Shown here: positions 18,948-26,997 of the stretch, piece by piece
Numbering within the stretch: position 1 is the first letter of the stretch
Layout of the letters: the number at the start of each line of letters is the position of its first letter
DNA from: Sulfitobacter pontiacus
GTDB taxonomy: Bacteria > Pseudomonadota > Alphaproteobacteria > Rhodobacterales > Rhodobacteraceae
Length of the DNA stretch: 64,000 nucleotides
Direction of reading: 5' to 3'
Assembly (NCBI RefSeq): GCF_040790665.1
Contig: NZ_CP160849.1
Coordinates: forward strand, 1,116,001-1,180,000
Notes under the pieces: model-generated
The model's database searches: none
Seen by the model: the letters and a program-made list of their open reading frames with translations, nothing else
What the model was told of the DNA's origin: nothing
Program-made: the position numbers and the translations under genes

Positions 18948-21083
18948 TTAACTGTCGTAATAGCCCTTGCCGTAGGCCCCATAGGCACCGTATTCGCCGC
19001 CATAGCCATAGCGTTTCATGCCCTTCTCATCGATCTGGCTGAGCACAAGACCGGTGATCCGCTGGTTCGAGTTGTGGAAGAAACGCATGGATTCCTCGAC
19101 CAGACCCTTGTTCGTGCTGTCCCATTTGACAGAGAACAGGATCGCGTCGGCATTCTGCGAGATGATACGTGCATCCGGCACAACGAGCACAGGCGGCGTG
19201 TCGATGATGATGAAGTCATACTGATCGCGCATTTCGGAGATGAAGGATTTGAACCGATCGGAGGAGAAGATATCCGCCGCGTTCACATTGGTCTTTTCGC
19301 CGCCCAGAACATCCGCGCCAAAACCGTCAGGCGTATGGATCGCATCGGCGAATTTCACATCGCCGTTCAGGACAGACGCGATGCCGTTGCGCGGCATATC
19401 GGGGAAGTATTCGTTCAGCGTGCGGCGGCGGATATCGCCTTCGACCAGCAGGACGGATTTGCCCAGACCGGACAGGAATTTCGCCAGCGACAGCGAGACG
19501 GTGGTTTTACCCTCCCCCGGGATGGACGAGGTCGATACGATGACCTGCGGCTTTTTGTCGAGGTTCGACAGCATCAACGAGGTGCGCAGGTTGCGGATCG
19601 CTTCGGCGGCGGCAGACGTCGGCTTGTCCGACAGATACTTGAGCGTGTCCTTGCGGTGACGCGTAGGGATCAGCGGGATCTGCCCGATCACGGTATAGCC
19701 GGTGTGTTGCTCAAGCTCGTTCGCGGTGCGGAACGTGCGGGTTCTGAATTCGCGCAGCAGTACGAGCCCCGAGCCGACCATCGCCCCAAGGATCATCGCC
19801 AGCGCAATGATCTGCGATTTCTTCGGCGCGCTTGGTGAATTTGGCACGACCGAGCTGGACAGCATGCGGCTGTCGGCCTTCTGAATGCCTTCTTGGGCAG
19901 AGGTCTCTTTGAGGCGGGTCAGGAAATATTCATACAGCAGACGCGTTGCTTCGGATTCACGGGTCAGCTGTTGCAGCTCAATCAGGTCTTGTCCTTGCGA
20001 GGCCAGCTGCGCTGCAAGCTCTTCTTCCGAGTTGCGCAGCGCCTCAAGTTGTTGCGTGCTGCGCACAAGATCAGCCCGAACCCGTGTCATCACCGTGTCA
20101 AACCGCAGGTCAAATGCCGTCTGGTTCGTTTCGGACGACAGCCCGTTGCTAAAGATACGGGTCAGTGCGGCGTCTTGCGCGGCGTCGAGCTTTTCATCCG
20201 GCGTCTGCGCGGCCTCCAGGTCAGCAAGGCGTGTTTGAAGCGCCTCGCGCGTCAAGGCGGCACCATCAATGCGGTCACGGAGCTCTTTGATCTGACGCTC
20301 AAGCGCTTGCAGGCCCTCGATCGAAACCAGTTGGGTGCGCGCCGTAAATTCGGATACTTTCTTCTCGGCATTCTCAAGCTCGATCTGAAGCTCGGACACA
20401 CGATTGCTTAGCCATTCAGTCGCTTTTTCCGTCGCCTCGAATTTCACTTCGATCTGGTTCAAGATGTACAGTTCGACAATCGTATTCGCGATCTGGGCAG
20501 ATTTAACCGGAGATTCCGTTTCAGCCGTGACGTTGAACACAAGGCTTTGGCGGATGTTAGAAACCGAGACCTTGTCCAGCAAAGCCTGCACAACCGCATC
20601 GCGGGTTTTGGCTTTCTGAAGTTCAGGGTCCAACTCTTCTTCGGGTGCCCCCGAAGACAGCATCCCCTTGAGGCCAGAGATCATGCCACCGATCATGGAC
20701 GGTTCGCGCAGTGCGCCGTTAAACTCTGGGTCATCAATCAGGTTCAGCCGGTCGACAACTTTGCCCGCCAACCCACGGGACCGCAGCACTTCGACCTCTG
20801 TATTGACCTCGGTGCTATCGCCCGAGAACCCGCCAACCACGGCCTGCAGGTCCACGATGCTGTCTTCCTTGGTGTCCAGCACCACAACCGCGGTGGACCG
20901 ATAGGTCGGCACAGCCACGCCATAGGCATAGTACCCCGCCAGCAGCATGAAAATCAGTGTGACAGCAGCGATAATCAGCTTGCCCCGCCACAACGTACCA
21001 ATCAGCGCGCCAAGATCGATGGTGTCGTCATCTTCGTCCCTGGGCCCGGAAAAGTTCGATTGGCTTTGGTTCATCATATGCAT
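18948..21083 (-). CDS. Polysaccharide chain-length/tyrosine autokinase (Wzz-BY-kinase fusion)
   Basis: This 711-residue inner-membrane protein joins a Wzz domain and a bacterial tyrosine kinase. TM1 is residues 34-56, a long periplasmic coiled coil spans ~220-400, and TM2 is 423-444. The cytoplasmic kinase has Walker A IPGEGKTT (521-528), Walker A' LLVEGD (545-550) and Walker B FIIIDTPP (624-631). The C-terminal tail (692-709) carries seven tyrosines for autophosphorylation. Such proteins set chain length and export of exopolysaccharide or capsule. It is monocistronic here, with 219 bp upstream that contain no gene. It may serve either polysaccharide block in the window. Confidence 0.93.
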   Translation of the reverse strand: MHMMNQSQSNFSGPRDEDDDTIDLGALIGTLWRGKLIIAAVTLIFMLLAGYYAYGVAVPTYRSTAVVVLDTKEDSIVDLQAVVGGFSGDSTEVNTEVEVLRSRGLAGKVVDRLNLIDDPEFNGALREPSMIGGMISGLKGMLSSGAPEEELDPELQKAKTRDAVVQALLDKVSVSNIRQSLVFNVTAETESPVKSAQIANTIVELYILNQIEVKFEATEKATEWLSNRVSELQIELENAEKKVSEFTARTQLVSIEGLQALERQIKELRDRIDGAALTREALQTRLADLEAAQTPDEKLDAAQDAALTRIFSNGLSSETNQTAFDLRFDTVMTRVRADLVRSTQQLEALRNSEEELAAQLASQGQDLIELQQLTRESEATRLLYEYFLTRLKETSAQEGIQKADSRMLSSSVVPNSPSAPKKSQIIALAMILGAMVGSGLVLLREFRTRTFRTANELEQHTGYTVIGQIPLIPTRHRKDTLKYLSDKPTSAAAEAIRNLRTSLMLSNLDKKPQVIVSTSSIPGEGKTTVSLSLAKFLSGLGKSVLLVEGDIRRRTLNEYFPDMPRNGIASVLNGDVKFADAIHTPDGFGADVLGGEKTNVNAADIFSSDRFKSFISEMRDQYDFIIIDTPPVLVVPDARIISQNADAILFSVKWDSTNKGLVEESMRFFHNSNQRITGLVLSQIDEKGMKRYGYGGEYGAYGAYGKGYYDS

Positions 21084-21269
21084 GTGGTCCGTTGATCATG
21101 GCCAGAACTGGCTAAAAGTAATGTATCAGGCAAGATGCCCGCGATATCGCAGGTAGCGTCAACGGGCATGAGATGAAGAAGGTCTGCCTGTTATGCGATT
21201 GCGCCCAAAGGGTGATGGCGGCCTTGCTAAATCCTTATGAAAAAAATTCAATCAAAAGTCGTATAAAAT

Positions 21270-21286
21270 TTTCCCCTATCGGGAAA
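21270..21286 (-). terminator. Weak terminator-like hairpin after pqiC
   Basis: TTTCCC and GGGAAA arms enclose a 5-base loop and, read on the minus strand, are followed by a short T run, about 17 bp past the pqiC stop. The stem is short, so this is tentative. Confidence 0.3.
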
Positions 21287-21302
21287 TCGCGCTGGAATTA
21301 CG

Positions 21303-21866
21303 TCACTTTAGTCCATTCTTGGCGATATAGCTGGCCAAATCAAGGATCAGTTGCCCCCGTGCGGCTGCAATGGCAGCCGGTCCCCCCTTGGGGTCGAAAG
21401 CCACGGTCAGGTCAAACAACCCCGATCGTTCGCTTCCACCGGTGGATACGGCGACGAAATACTGGCCCGAGGCGCGGAACTGGCCTGTTTCAGCGGCCAG
21501 CAATTCGGTGAACCGCAGCTCAAGCCGGGCATCGGGATAGGCTTCGAATGGCCAAGGCTCGGATGCGATCCGACGGTTGGTGAGGCGCGACAGGTTCTCG
21601 CTCAATTCCAATGCGACGGCCCGTTCGGGCGAATCCGCCCAAAGTTCGTCGGAAGAGCTCACCAACGTACCGTTCGATTTGCGCACGTGGATTTCATCGG
21701 CAGCCGCATAGCTGGGCAGCGATACGTCACGCACTTCGACCGAGTTGAAGCGGATGCTCACCTGCTCTGTGACCGGGGGCATGTCCACGGCATAGCGATC
21801 TGCGGATCCACAAGCGGCAAGAAAGGCCACGAGACCAAGGCTTGCGATACTTTTTACAACGTTCAT
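21303..21866 (-). CDS. pqiC: PqiC/YmbA-type lipoprotein
   Basis: This 187-residue protein has a lipoprotein signal peptide (GLVAFLAAC, lipobox cysteine 19). The mature part has the ABC_trans_aux/YmbA pattern: YAVDMPPVTEQVSIRFNSVEVRDVSLP, then a LWADSPERAVALELSENLS segment. PqiC sits in the outer membrane and completes the PqiAB lipid-transport bridge. Its ATG is 3 bp past the pqiB stop, so expression is coupled. Confidence 0.88.
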   Translation of the reverse strand: MNVVKSIASLGLVAFLAACGSADRYAVDMPPVTEQVSIRFNSVEVRDVSLPSYAAADEIHVRKSNGTLVSSSDELWADSPERAVALELSENLSRLTNRRIASEPWPFEAYPDARLELRFTELLAAETGQFRASGQYFVAVSTGGSERSGLFDLTVAFDPKGGPAAIAAARGQLILDLASYIAKNGLK

Positions 21867-21869
21867 ATT

Positions 21870-23954
21870 TTACCGTCCCAGCAACAATGAATTGGGGTTA
21901 CGTTCAATGGTGCGCGCCAAGGATGCAAGCGCATCGGCTGCTTTTTGGATATCACGCATGGTTTCTTGTGCGGTACGGCTGATCTGATCACCCTTGTTGT
22001 ACCCTTCAATTGTACGCTCTGCCTGCGTGAACAGGGTCGACAGACGGTTCACGATCTGTGGCAGGTCTTGTGCCGACACCGCGATGTTATCCGCCGCGTT
22101 ACGCGCTGATGCCAGCGTCCGGTTCACGTTCTCGACCGCGCCGCCTTCGCGCAGTTCCTGCAGCGTATAGTTCAGCTCGTCCAACGCGTTTTTCAGCGAT
22201 CCGGGCAGCGCCACGGCGTCCGGTGTACCAATCACCTGATCGGCAGAGCGGGTCAGCGCGGTCAACTCGTCCACCAGCTGTTGCAGTTCCAGCTCGCTTG
22301 CCTTGGCGGCGACGGCCTGCATCTCTTCGACCAGTTCGGGCACGCCCTCGGTCGAGGTGCTGAAGGAGGTGGCGGCCTCCGAGACGGAGTCGACCGCATC
22401 CAGCAGACGTTTCGCCATCTGCTCTTCCTCGAGTGTCGCGACCAGCGTCTCGACACGCAGCAGCGTGGCGTTCAGCGATACGGGGATATTCTGCACCTCA
22501 TCCGACGATACCAGCCCCGTGACCTCGTTGATCAACGTGCGGACATCGCGCGGGGTCTGTTGCAGCTCGTCACTGCCAACAAAGGCCTGTAGCGAATTCA
22601 TCAGACCGATGGCGCTGTTCAACAGCTCTTCGATGGGCAGGTTGTTGATGCGGCTAAAGACACCTTCGACAGTGGCAGCGGCATCTGATGTTTCGTTCTT
22701 GGTCGTCGGCATAACAGGGAAGTTTTCGCCCGCGGCCACCAGACGCCCGCTTGGCGCGTCCTCGACCACCACCAGTTCAACCTTCAGGCCACCGGTCAAC
22801 AGGCTAGCAGAGGCAAGCCGCGCGCGCAGACCGTTCACAACACGGTCCTGCAAGAACGCCAGCGCGCTTTCGGCAGATACATCACCCGGCAGGCCAAGCC
22901 GCGCGGGCTGGATGGCCAGCGTCACGTTCAACCGCACGCGGCTGTCACCAAACTGGTCGTAATCCACGATACCGGCGAGGGAGTCGACCTCGCCGATGTT
23001 CAGACCGCTCAGCTCGACAGGGGCGCCGACGGCCAGTCCGGAAACGTTTTCATCAAAGATCACGTTGATCAACAGCGGCTCGACTTCCGAGGCGTTGAAA
23101 ACCGCGCTGCGAGCGTCTTCCTTGCTTGGGAAAATGTCGAATACGGTGCCGTCTTGCACGCGGTCGCCGCCGGAAACGAATGTATCAAACGTCACCCCGC
23201 CCCCGATAAGCGTCGCAATGGACTGAAAGTCGATCTCGGCACCACCTGGCCCGAGGGAGAGGCTGAAACCAGAGCTGTCCCAGAAGCGTGTGCTGCTGTT
23301 GATCAGGTTGCGGTGCTCTTCGTAAATCAGCGCCTCTACGATGGCAAAGTTCCCGCGTGGGGCGATCTCTGCCTTGCCCAAACGGCCCACCTCGATCCCA
23401 CGATACAGGATCGGGGCATCATCGGTCAGGGTGCCGTTGCCAACGGTGCGGAAGGCGATTTGCAGACCGGATTGCCCGGCGCGGATCAGCGGTGGCGAAT
23501 CCGACCCGACGAACCGTTCGGCGAAATCGCCCACTTCGTCATTCCAGCTGCCCTCGATATAGACGCCGCTTAGCACCGTCCCCAACCCCGAGATCCCCTG
23601 CGCCGAAACCTCGGGCTGGACGATCCAGAAGGACGCGCTTGCGTCGATAAAGGGCGCCACATTCTTGTCCACGCGGATCGACGCGACGACCTTGCCCAGA
23701 CCGGTGGTAAAGCCGACTTCCTCGACCCGGCCAACGGTCACGTCACGGTAACGCAATTCGGTCTCGCCCGCCTTGATGCCGGCCCCTTTGTCAAATTCGA
23801 CAAAAATCACCGGACCGCGGGAATTGTAGCTGTTGAACGCAACACCCAAAGCCGCAACCAACGCCAGGATCGGGATGATCCAGACGATCGACGCGCTGCT
23901 CAGGAACAGTTTGCGCGCGGATTTAACCTTAACCTCGGGTGGCGTGTCAGACAT
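21870..23954 (-). CDS. pqiB: MCE-domain intermembrane lipid transport protein PqiB
   Basis: I chose the ATG at 23954 (694 residues, MSDTPPEVKV). It overlaps the pqiA stop by 8 bp; a start 27 bp further upstream would add MLSMGTPIN. One TM helix (IVWIIPILALVAALGVAF) is followed by three MCE repeats, the first starting RGPVIFVEFDKGAGIKAGETELRYRDV. A long helical C-terminus (residues ~430-690) would form the needle that spans the periplasm. It moves lipids between inner and outer membranes with PqiA and PqiC. Confidence 0.92.
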   Translation of the reverse strand: MSDTPPEVKVKSARKLFLSSASIVWIIPILALVAALGVAFNSYNSRGPVIFVEFDKGAGIKAGETELRYRDVTVGRVEEVGFTTGLGKVVASIRVDKNVAPFIDASASFWIVQPEVSAQGISGLGTVLSGVYIEGSWNDEVGDFAERFVGSDSPPLIRAGQSGLQIAFRTVGNGTLTDDAPILYRGIEVGRLGKAEIAPRGNFAIVEALIYEEHRNLINSSTRFWDSSGFSLSLGPGGAEIDFQSIATLIGGGVTFDTFVSGGDRVQDGTVFDIFPSKEDARSAVFNASEVEPLLINVIFDENVSGLAVGAPVELSGLNIGEVDSLAGIVDYDQFGDSRVRLNVTLAIQPARLGLPGDVSAESALAFLQDRVVNGLRARLASASLLTGGLKVELVVVEDAPSGRLVAAGENFPVMPTTKNETSDAAATVEGVFSRINNLPIEELLNSAIGLMNSLQAFVGSDELQQTPRDVRTLINEVTGLVSSDEVQNIPVSLNATLLRVETLVATLEEEQMAKRLLDAVDSVSEAATSFSTSTEGVPELVEEMQAVAAKASELELQQLVDELTALTRSADQVIGTPDAVALPGSLKNALDELNYTLQELREGGAVENVNRTLASARNAADNIAVSAQDLPQIVNRLSTLFTQAERTIEGYNKGDQISRTAQETMRDIQKAADALASLARTIERNPNSLLLGR

Positions 23955-24606
23955 GTTGATCGGGGTCCCCATCGAAAGCATTCGTGTCCCAGATCAGTCT
24001 GGAGTCGAAGGCCTGTGCAGAAAGCATGGTAAAAATGACCGACAAGGCGAAAAACATGCTCGCAGGGCCGGGGTTAATGGTCGCAAGGGTTTTGAGTTGC
24101 ACCAGCGACGAGAGGATCGCAACCACAAAGATATCGATCATAGACCAGCGGCCGATATACTCTACAATTTCATACATCACATGGCGCGACCGATGTGCCG
24201 CGGCATTACGCGTCTTAACGCTGACCGCCAGATAGGCGATTGCCCAGAACTTGGCCAGCGGGATCGCGACCGACGCGAGCAGGATGATAAAGGCAATACC
24301 GTAAGAGCCGTGATGCGCCAGTTCGACCGCACCGCCGACGATGGTGCTTTCATCCACCTGAAACAGGGTCCGCGTTTTCAGCATCGGGTACATATTGGCG
24401 GGGATATAGCACATCAGCCCCACGACCCAGAACGCCCAGACCCGCTGCATACTGCCAAAGTCACGCGACAGCATCTTGTGGCCGCAGCGTTGGCAGACAG
24501 GCGTGCCGATAGGCCACGCACGGGTACACCGTGTGCAGGCCACCAACCCCATGTCGCGGGCGCTTAGGATTTCTTGGGATTTTCCAGCGAATTCCATACC
24601 GACCAT
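23947..24606 (-). CDS. pqiA: Paraquat-inducible protein A domain (second half)
   Basis: This 219-residue protein has a cytoplasmic zinc-ribbon-like N-terminus (ACTRCTRAWPIGTPVCQRCG, CxxC...CxxC) and four TM segments, with the family motifs NMYPMLKTRTLF and RWSMIDIFVVAIL. E. coli PqiA is one ~420-residue protein with two such halves; here each half is a separate gene. The start overlaps the previous pqiA gene by 43 bp, which implies tight coupling. MVGMEF allows two starts 9 bp apart. Confidence 0.88.
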   Translation of the reverse strand: MVGMEFAGKSQEILSARDMGLVACTRCTRAWPIGTPVCQRCGHKMLSRDFGSMQRVWAFWVVGLMCYIPANMYPMLKTRTLFQVDESTIVGGAVELAHHGSYGIAFIILLASVAIPLAKFWAIAYLAVSVKTRNAAAHRSRHVMYEIVEYIGRWSMIDIFVVAILSSLVQLKTLATINPGPASMFFALSVIFTMLSAQAFDSRLIWDTNAFDGDPDQHV

Positions 24607-25211
24607 TTACACATGAATTTGTCCTGCGCCACAATCAGAACAACCAAACCACAAAACATCCAGAAAGCTGGCCCAAACCCCACAGTTGCCAGATCGGCAA
24701 TCTTCACCAGCGCCACGGCACAGCCAAGCGCGAAAATCTCGGCCATCGACCACGGTTGCAACGCTTGCGACAGGCGGAACGCCTGCATTGCGTGGCGTGC
24801 GGGCGGCAGGTCCAGCACGATGGGCACCAGCACATAGAGCGTCAGCATCACCCGCGCCAAGGGCACCAGCATGATCAAGGCAGCCGTCGCCAGCGACAGC
24901 AGCAAAAGTGGCCCGCTGGAAAACGCCAGCGCCGCGTCCATCACAGAGACAGAGTTCTTGTTGCCCGCCGCATCAATATCCAGAAACGGAAAGAACGTCG
25001 CGCCAAGGATCAGAACAAAGGTGGCAATGGCGATGGCAATGATCTTCAGCCCCGCTTTTTTGCGCGGTTCGATCAACACGGTATGGCACCGTTCGCACAC
25101 CGCCTTCTCGCCGACCTTGGGCACCTTGAGGTGATACACGGCGTCGCATTGGGGGCAGACGATGATCTCCTCCAGATTGACGGATGGTGCAGGGTCGACG
25201 GTGTCTTTCAT
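24564..25211 (-). CDS. pqiA: Paraquat-inducible protein A domain (first half)
   Basis: This 215-residue protein has a zinc-ribbon start (IIVCPQCDAVYHLKVPKVGEKAVCERC) and four TM helices with FFPFLDIDAAGNKNSVSVMD and PWSMAEIFALGCAVALVKI, typical of the N-terminal PqiA half. It is the first gene of the pqiA-pqiA-pqiB-pqiC operon. The 166-bp region upstream is shared with the divergent DJ-1/PfpI gene. AAGGGG lies very close to the ATG, so initiation may be modest. Confidence 0.88.
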   Translation of the reverse strand: MKDTVDPAPSVNLEEIIVCPQCDAVYHLKVPKVGEKAVCERCHTVLIEPRKKAGLKIIAIAIATFVLILGATFFPFLDIDAAGNKNSVSVMDAALAFSSGPLLLLSLATAALIMLVPLARVMLTLYVLVPIVLDLPPARHAMQAFRLSQALQPWSMAEIFALGCAVALVKIADLATVGFGPAFWMFCGLVVLIVAQDKFMCKWSVWNSLENPKKS

Positions 25212-25314
25212 CCCCTTGGTATAAAGGAGATCACAAACCGTGTGTATCGAATTCTGGACACGAAAAGTTCATTCTGGGCATCGGCGGAATCCCGTCAATG
25301 CAGGTTCCAGCGCT

Positions 25315-25339
25315 GGAACATTCGCGCAGTGTCTTTGTT
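25315..25339 (+). promoter_or_regulatory. EcfG-type general-stress promoter for the DJ-1/PfpI gene
   Basis: GGAAC at 25315-25319, a 16-bp spacer and TGTT at 25336-25339 match the alphaproteobacterial EcfG pattern (GGAAC-N16/17-CGTT) except for one -10 base. The site lies 39 bp before the DJ-1/PfpI ATG. The GGAAC is the right half of a perfect 16-bp palindrome (25304-25319). The minus-strand copy has no matching -10. Confidence 0.6.
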
Positions 25340-25377
25340 GTGTCGGTGAAGATAGCGAAGATGAAAGGAGCTTTCTA

Positions 25378-25938
25378 ATGACACAGATCACAGACGCGAA
25401 AATTCTGATCCTATCCACCAATGGTTTCGAGCAATCCGAGCTGGAGCGCCCGTTGAATGACCTCAAGGCCAAAGGGGCCACCGTGCATGTTGCCACCCCT
25501 GATGGCAAAGACATCAAGGGCTGGGACAAAGACGACTGGGGCAACACAGTTGCTGCCGACAAAGCCCTGTCGGATGTCACTGTTGATGACTACGACGCGA
25601 TTGTCCTGCCCGGCGGTCAGATCAACCCCGACCTGCTGCGCGCCAACAAGGACGCGGTATCGCTGATCAAAAGCTTTGCTGACGCGGGCAAGACCGTTGC
25701 CGCGATCTGCCACGCCCCTTGGCTGCTGATCGAAGCAGGCATTATCAAAGGCCGCGCCGCAACCTCCTATGCCTCAATCGCGACGGATGTCAAAAACGCC
25801 GGTGCGCATTACGAGGATAGCGAAGTTGTCGTGGACCAAGGCATCATCACCAGCCGCTCCCCGGAAGATCTGGATGCGTTTATCGCCAAGATCGTCGAGG
25901 AAGTCGAAGAAGGTGAACACAGCCGCAAAGCCGCTTAA
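25378..25938 (+). CDS. DJ-1/PfpI family protein (type 1 glutamine amidotransferase-like)
   Basis: The ATG at 25378 follows an ideal AAAGGAG and gives 186 residues. The fold is recognised from ILILSTNGFEQSEL (the acidic residue near the nucleophile), DDYDAIVLPGG and the nucleophile elbow VAAICHAPWLLIEAG with the catalytic cysteine. Such proteins (PfpI, YhbO) protect against glycation, oxidative and general stress; protease and deglycase activities have both been claimed. The EcfG-like promoter upstream fits a stress role. A strong bidirectional terminator follows. Confidence 0.93.
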   Translation: MTQITDAKILILSTNGFEQSELERPLNDLKAKGATVHVATPDGKDIKGWDKDDWGNTVAADKALSDVTVDDYDAIVLPGGQINPDLLRANKDAVSLIKSFADAGKTVAAICHAPWLLIEAGIIKGRAATSYASIATDVKNAGAHYEDSEVVVDQGIITSRSPEDLDAFIAKIVEEVEEGEHSRKAA

Positions 25939-25958
25939 ATTAGGCGACAGCGAACCAC

Positions 25959-25987
25959 AAAGGCGGGGCATGTGTCCCGCCTTTTTT
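25959..25987. terminator. Bidirectional Rho-independent terminator
   Basis: AAAGGCGGG (25959-25967) and CCCGCCTTT (25976-25984) form a 9-bp stem with A and T runs on both sides. It serves the DJ-1/PfpI gene on the plus strand and the C45-family gene, and hence the four-gene operon, on the minus strand. Confidence 0.88.
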
Positions 25988-26004
25988 CGTGCGCAGGGAA
26001 AAAG

Positions 26005-26979
26005 TTACGCCACAACCCCCGGCATCAGGACGTTGCGCGACCCTTCCTCGAACGCGTCCAGCTTCTGATGCCAGACGGTTCCGGGCCAGCGATGCTCCAT
26101 CTCGCGTTTGCGGGGGCGATAGACAGCGGTATAAAGCGTGCCGAAGCCTGCGTTGAACTGGTGCGAATACAGCGGCGGTTTCAGGAACGTATTGATGAAT
26201 TTCTCTTCCGGATCACGGTGGAACCGGAGCCGTTGCAGCAGATATCTTTCGCGTTCAACCGTCGCCGTGAACCGCGCATGGCTGATCCATTCGACATTCT
26301 CCTGATGGTTGGTGGCCACCGCTGCCTTGGTGATGATCGCAGGCCGATCCGGTGCCATCAGCGCCGTCAGATACTTGCGTTTGCGGTCCAACACGGTGAC
26401 GTTATAGCTCATGTGGGTCGGCACACGTGCCAGAATTTCGCCCGCTTGCTCGGCAGTCTCGCAGGTTTGCAGCACATAGCGCAGGATCAGCGGCACGCCA
26501 AAGCCCACCCCCACCACACGACGGCCCCCAAAGGTGAGCGAGATCGACAGCCCCGCGTCATTCACCCCGTCCACCAGCCCGAACAACCCGTCAGAGGTGC
26601 CCATCACGCGGCGCCCCTTCCAGCCGGTGTGCAGCACCAGACTGTCGAACGCGTTGGTGTTATAGTCATAGTTGCGCACCATGACAGGTTCCTTGCCGCC
26701 CCAAACCGCCTGACTGCATCCCGATAGATAGGGCGGAGGGCAGTAAAAGCTCAGGAACCTTGCCGCCAGATCACCCCCGCCCGCCTGATCACATAGATCT
26801 TCGTACAGCGGGATGAGGTCGGGCATATGCGCCTTTAGCGCACGACGACATTCGGCATAGGTCGGGCGCGCGGGCTCGCCCTCCTTCAGCCACCATTTAC
26901 GGTAGAAGGGCCAATATTCGGCGAAAAGCCCGGCCCATTTGGGACCGGGCAATTCTTCTGAAATGGCACGCCACAGCAT
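26005..26979 (-). CDS. C45-family autoproteolytic acyltransferase/hydrolase
   Basis: This 324-residue Ntn-type enzyme resembles acyl-CoA:6-aminopenicillanate acyltransferase. Cys88 in LSGCSQAVWGGKEPVMVRNYDYN is the probable N-terminal nucleophile exposed by self-cleavage after Gly87. Further family blocks are GTSDGLFGLVDGVNDAGLSISLTFGG and the ALMAPDRPAIITKAAVATNHQ region. These enzymes cleave or transfer acyl groups on amines and amides. It is the last gene of a four-gene operon (18 bp after the ATP-grasp gene). The substrate is unknown; an N-acylated or peptidyl amine made by the upstream genes is a reasonable guess. Confidence 0.82.
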   Translation of the reverse strand: MLWRAISEELPGPKWAGLFAEYWPFYRKWWLKEGEPARPTYAECRRALKAHMPDLIPLYEDLCDQAGGGDLAARFLSFYCPPPYLSGCSQAVWGGKEPVMVRNYDYNTNAFDSLVLHTGWKGRRVMGTSDGLFGLVDGVNDAGLSISLTFGGRRVVGVGFGVPLILRYVLQTCETAEQAGEILARVPTHMSYNVTVLDRKRKYLTALMAPDRPAIITKAAVATNHQENVEWISHARFTATVERERYLLQRLRFHRDPEEKFINTFLKPPLYSHQFNAGFGTLYTAVYRPRKREMEHRWPGTVWHQKLDAFEEGSRNVLMPGVVA

Positions 26980-26997
26980 GTGCTGCCCTTTCGGTGC

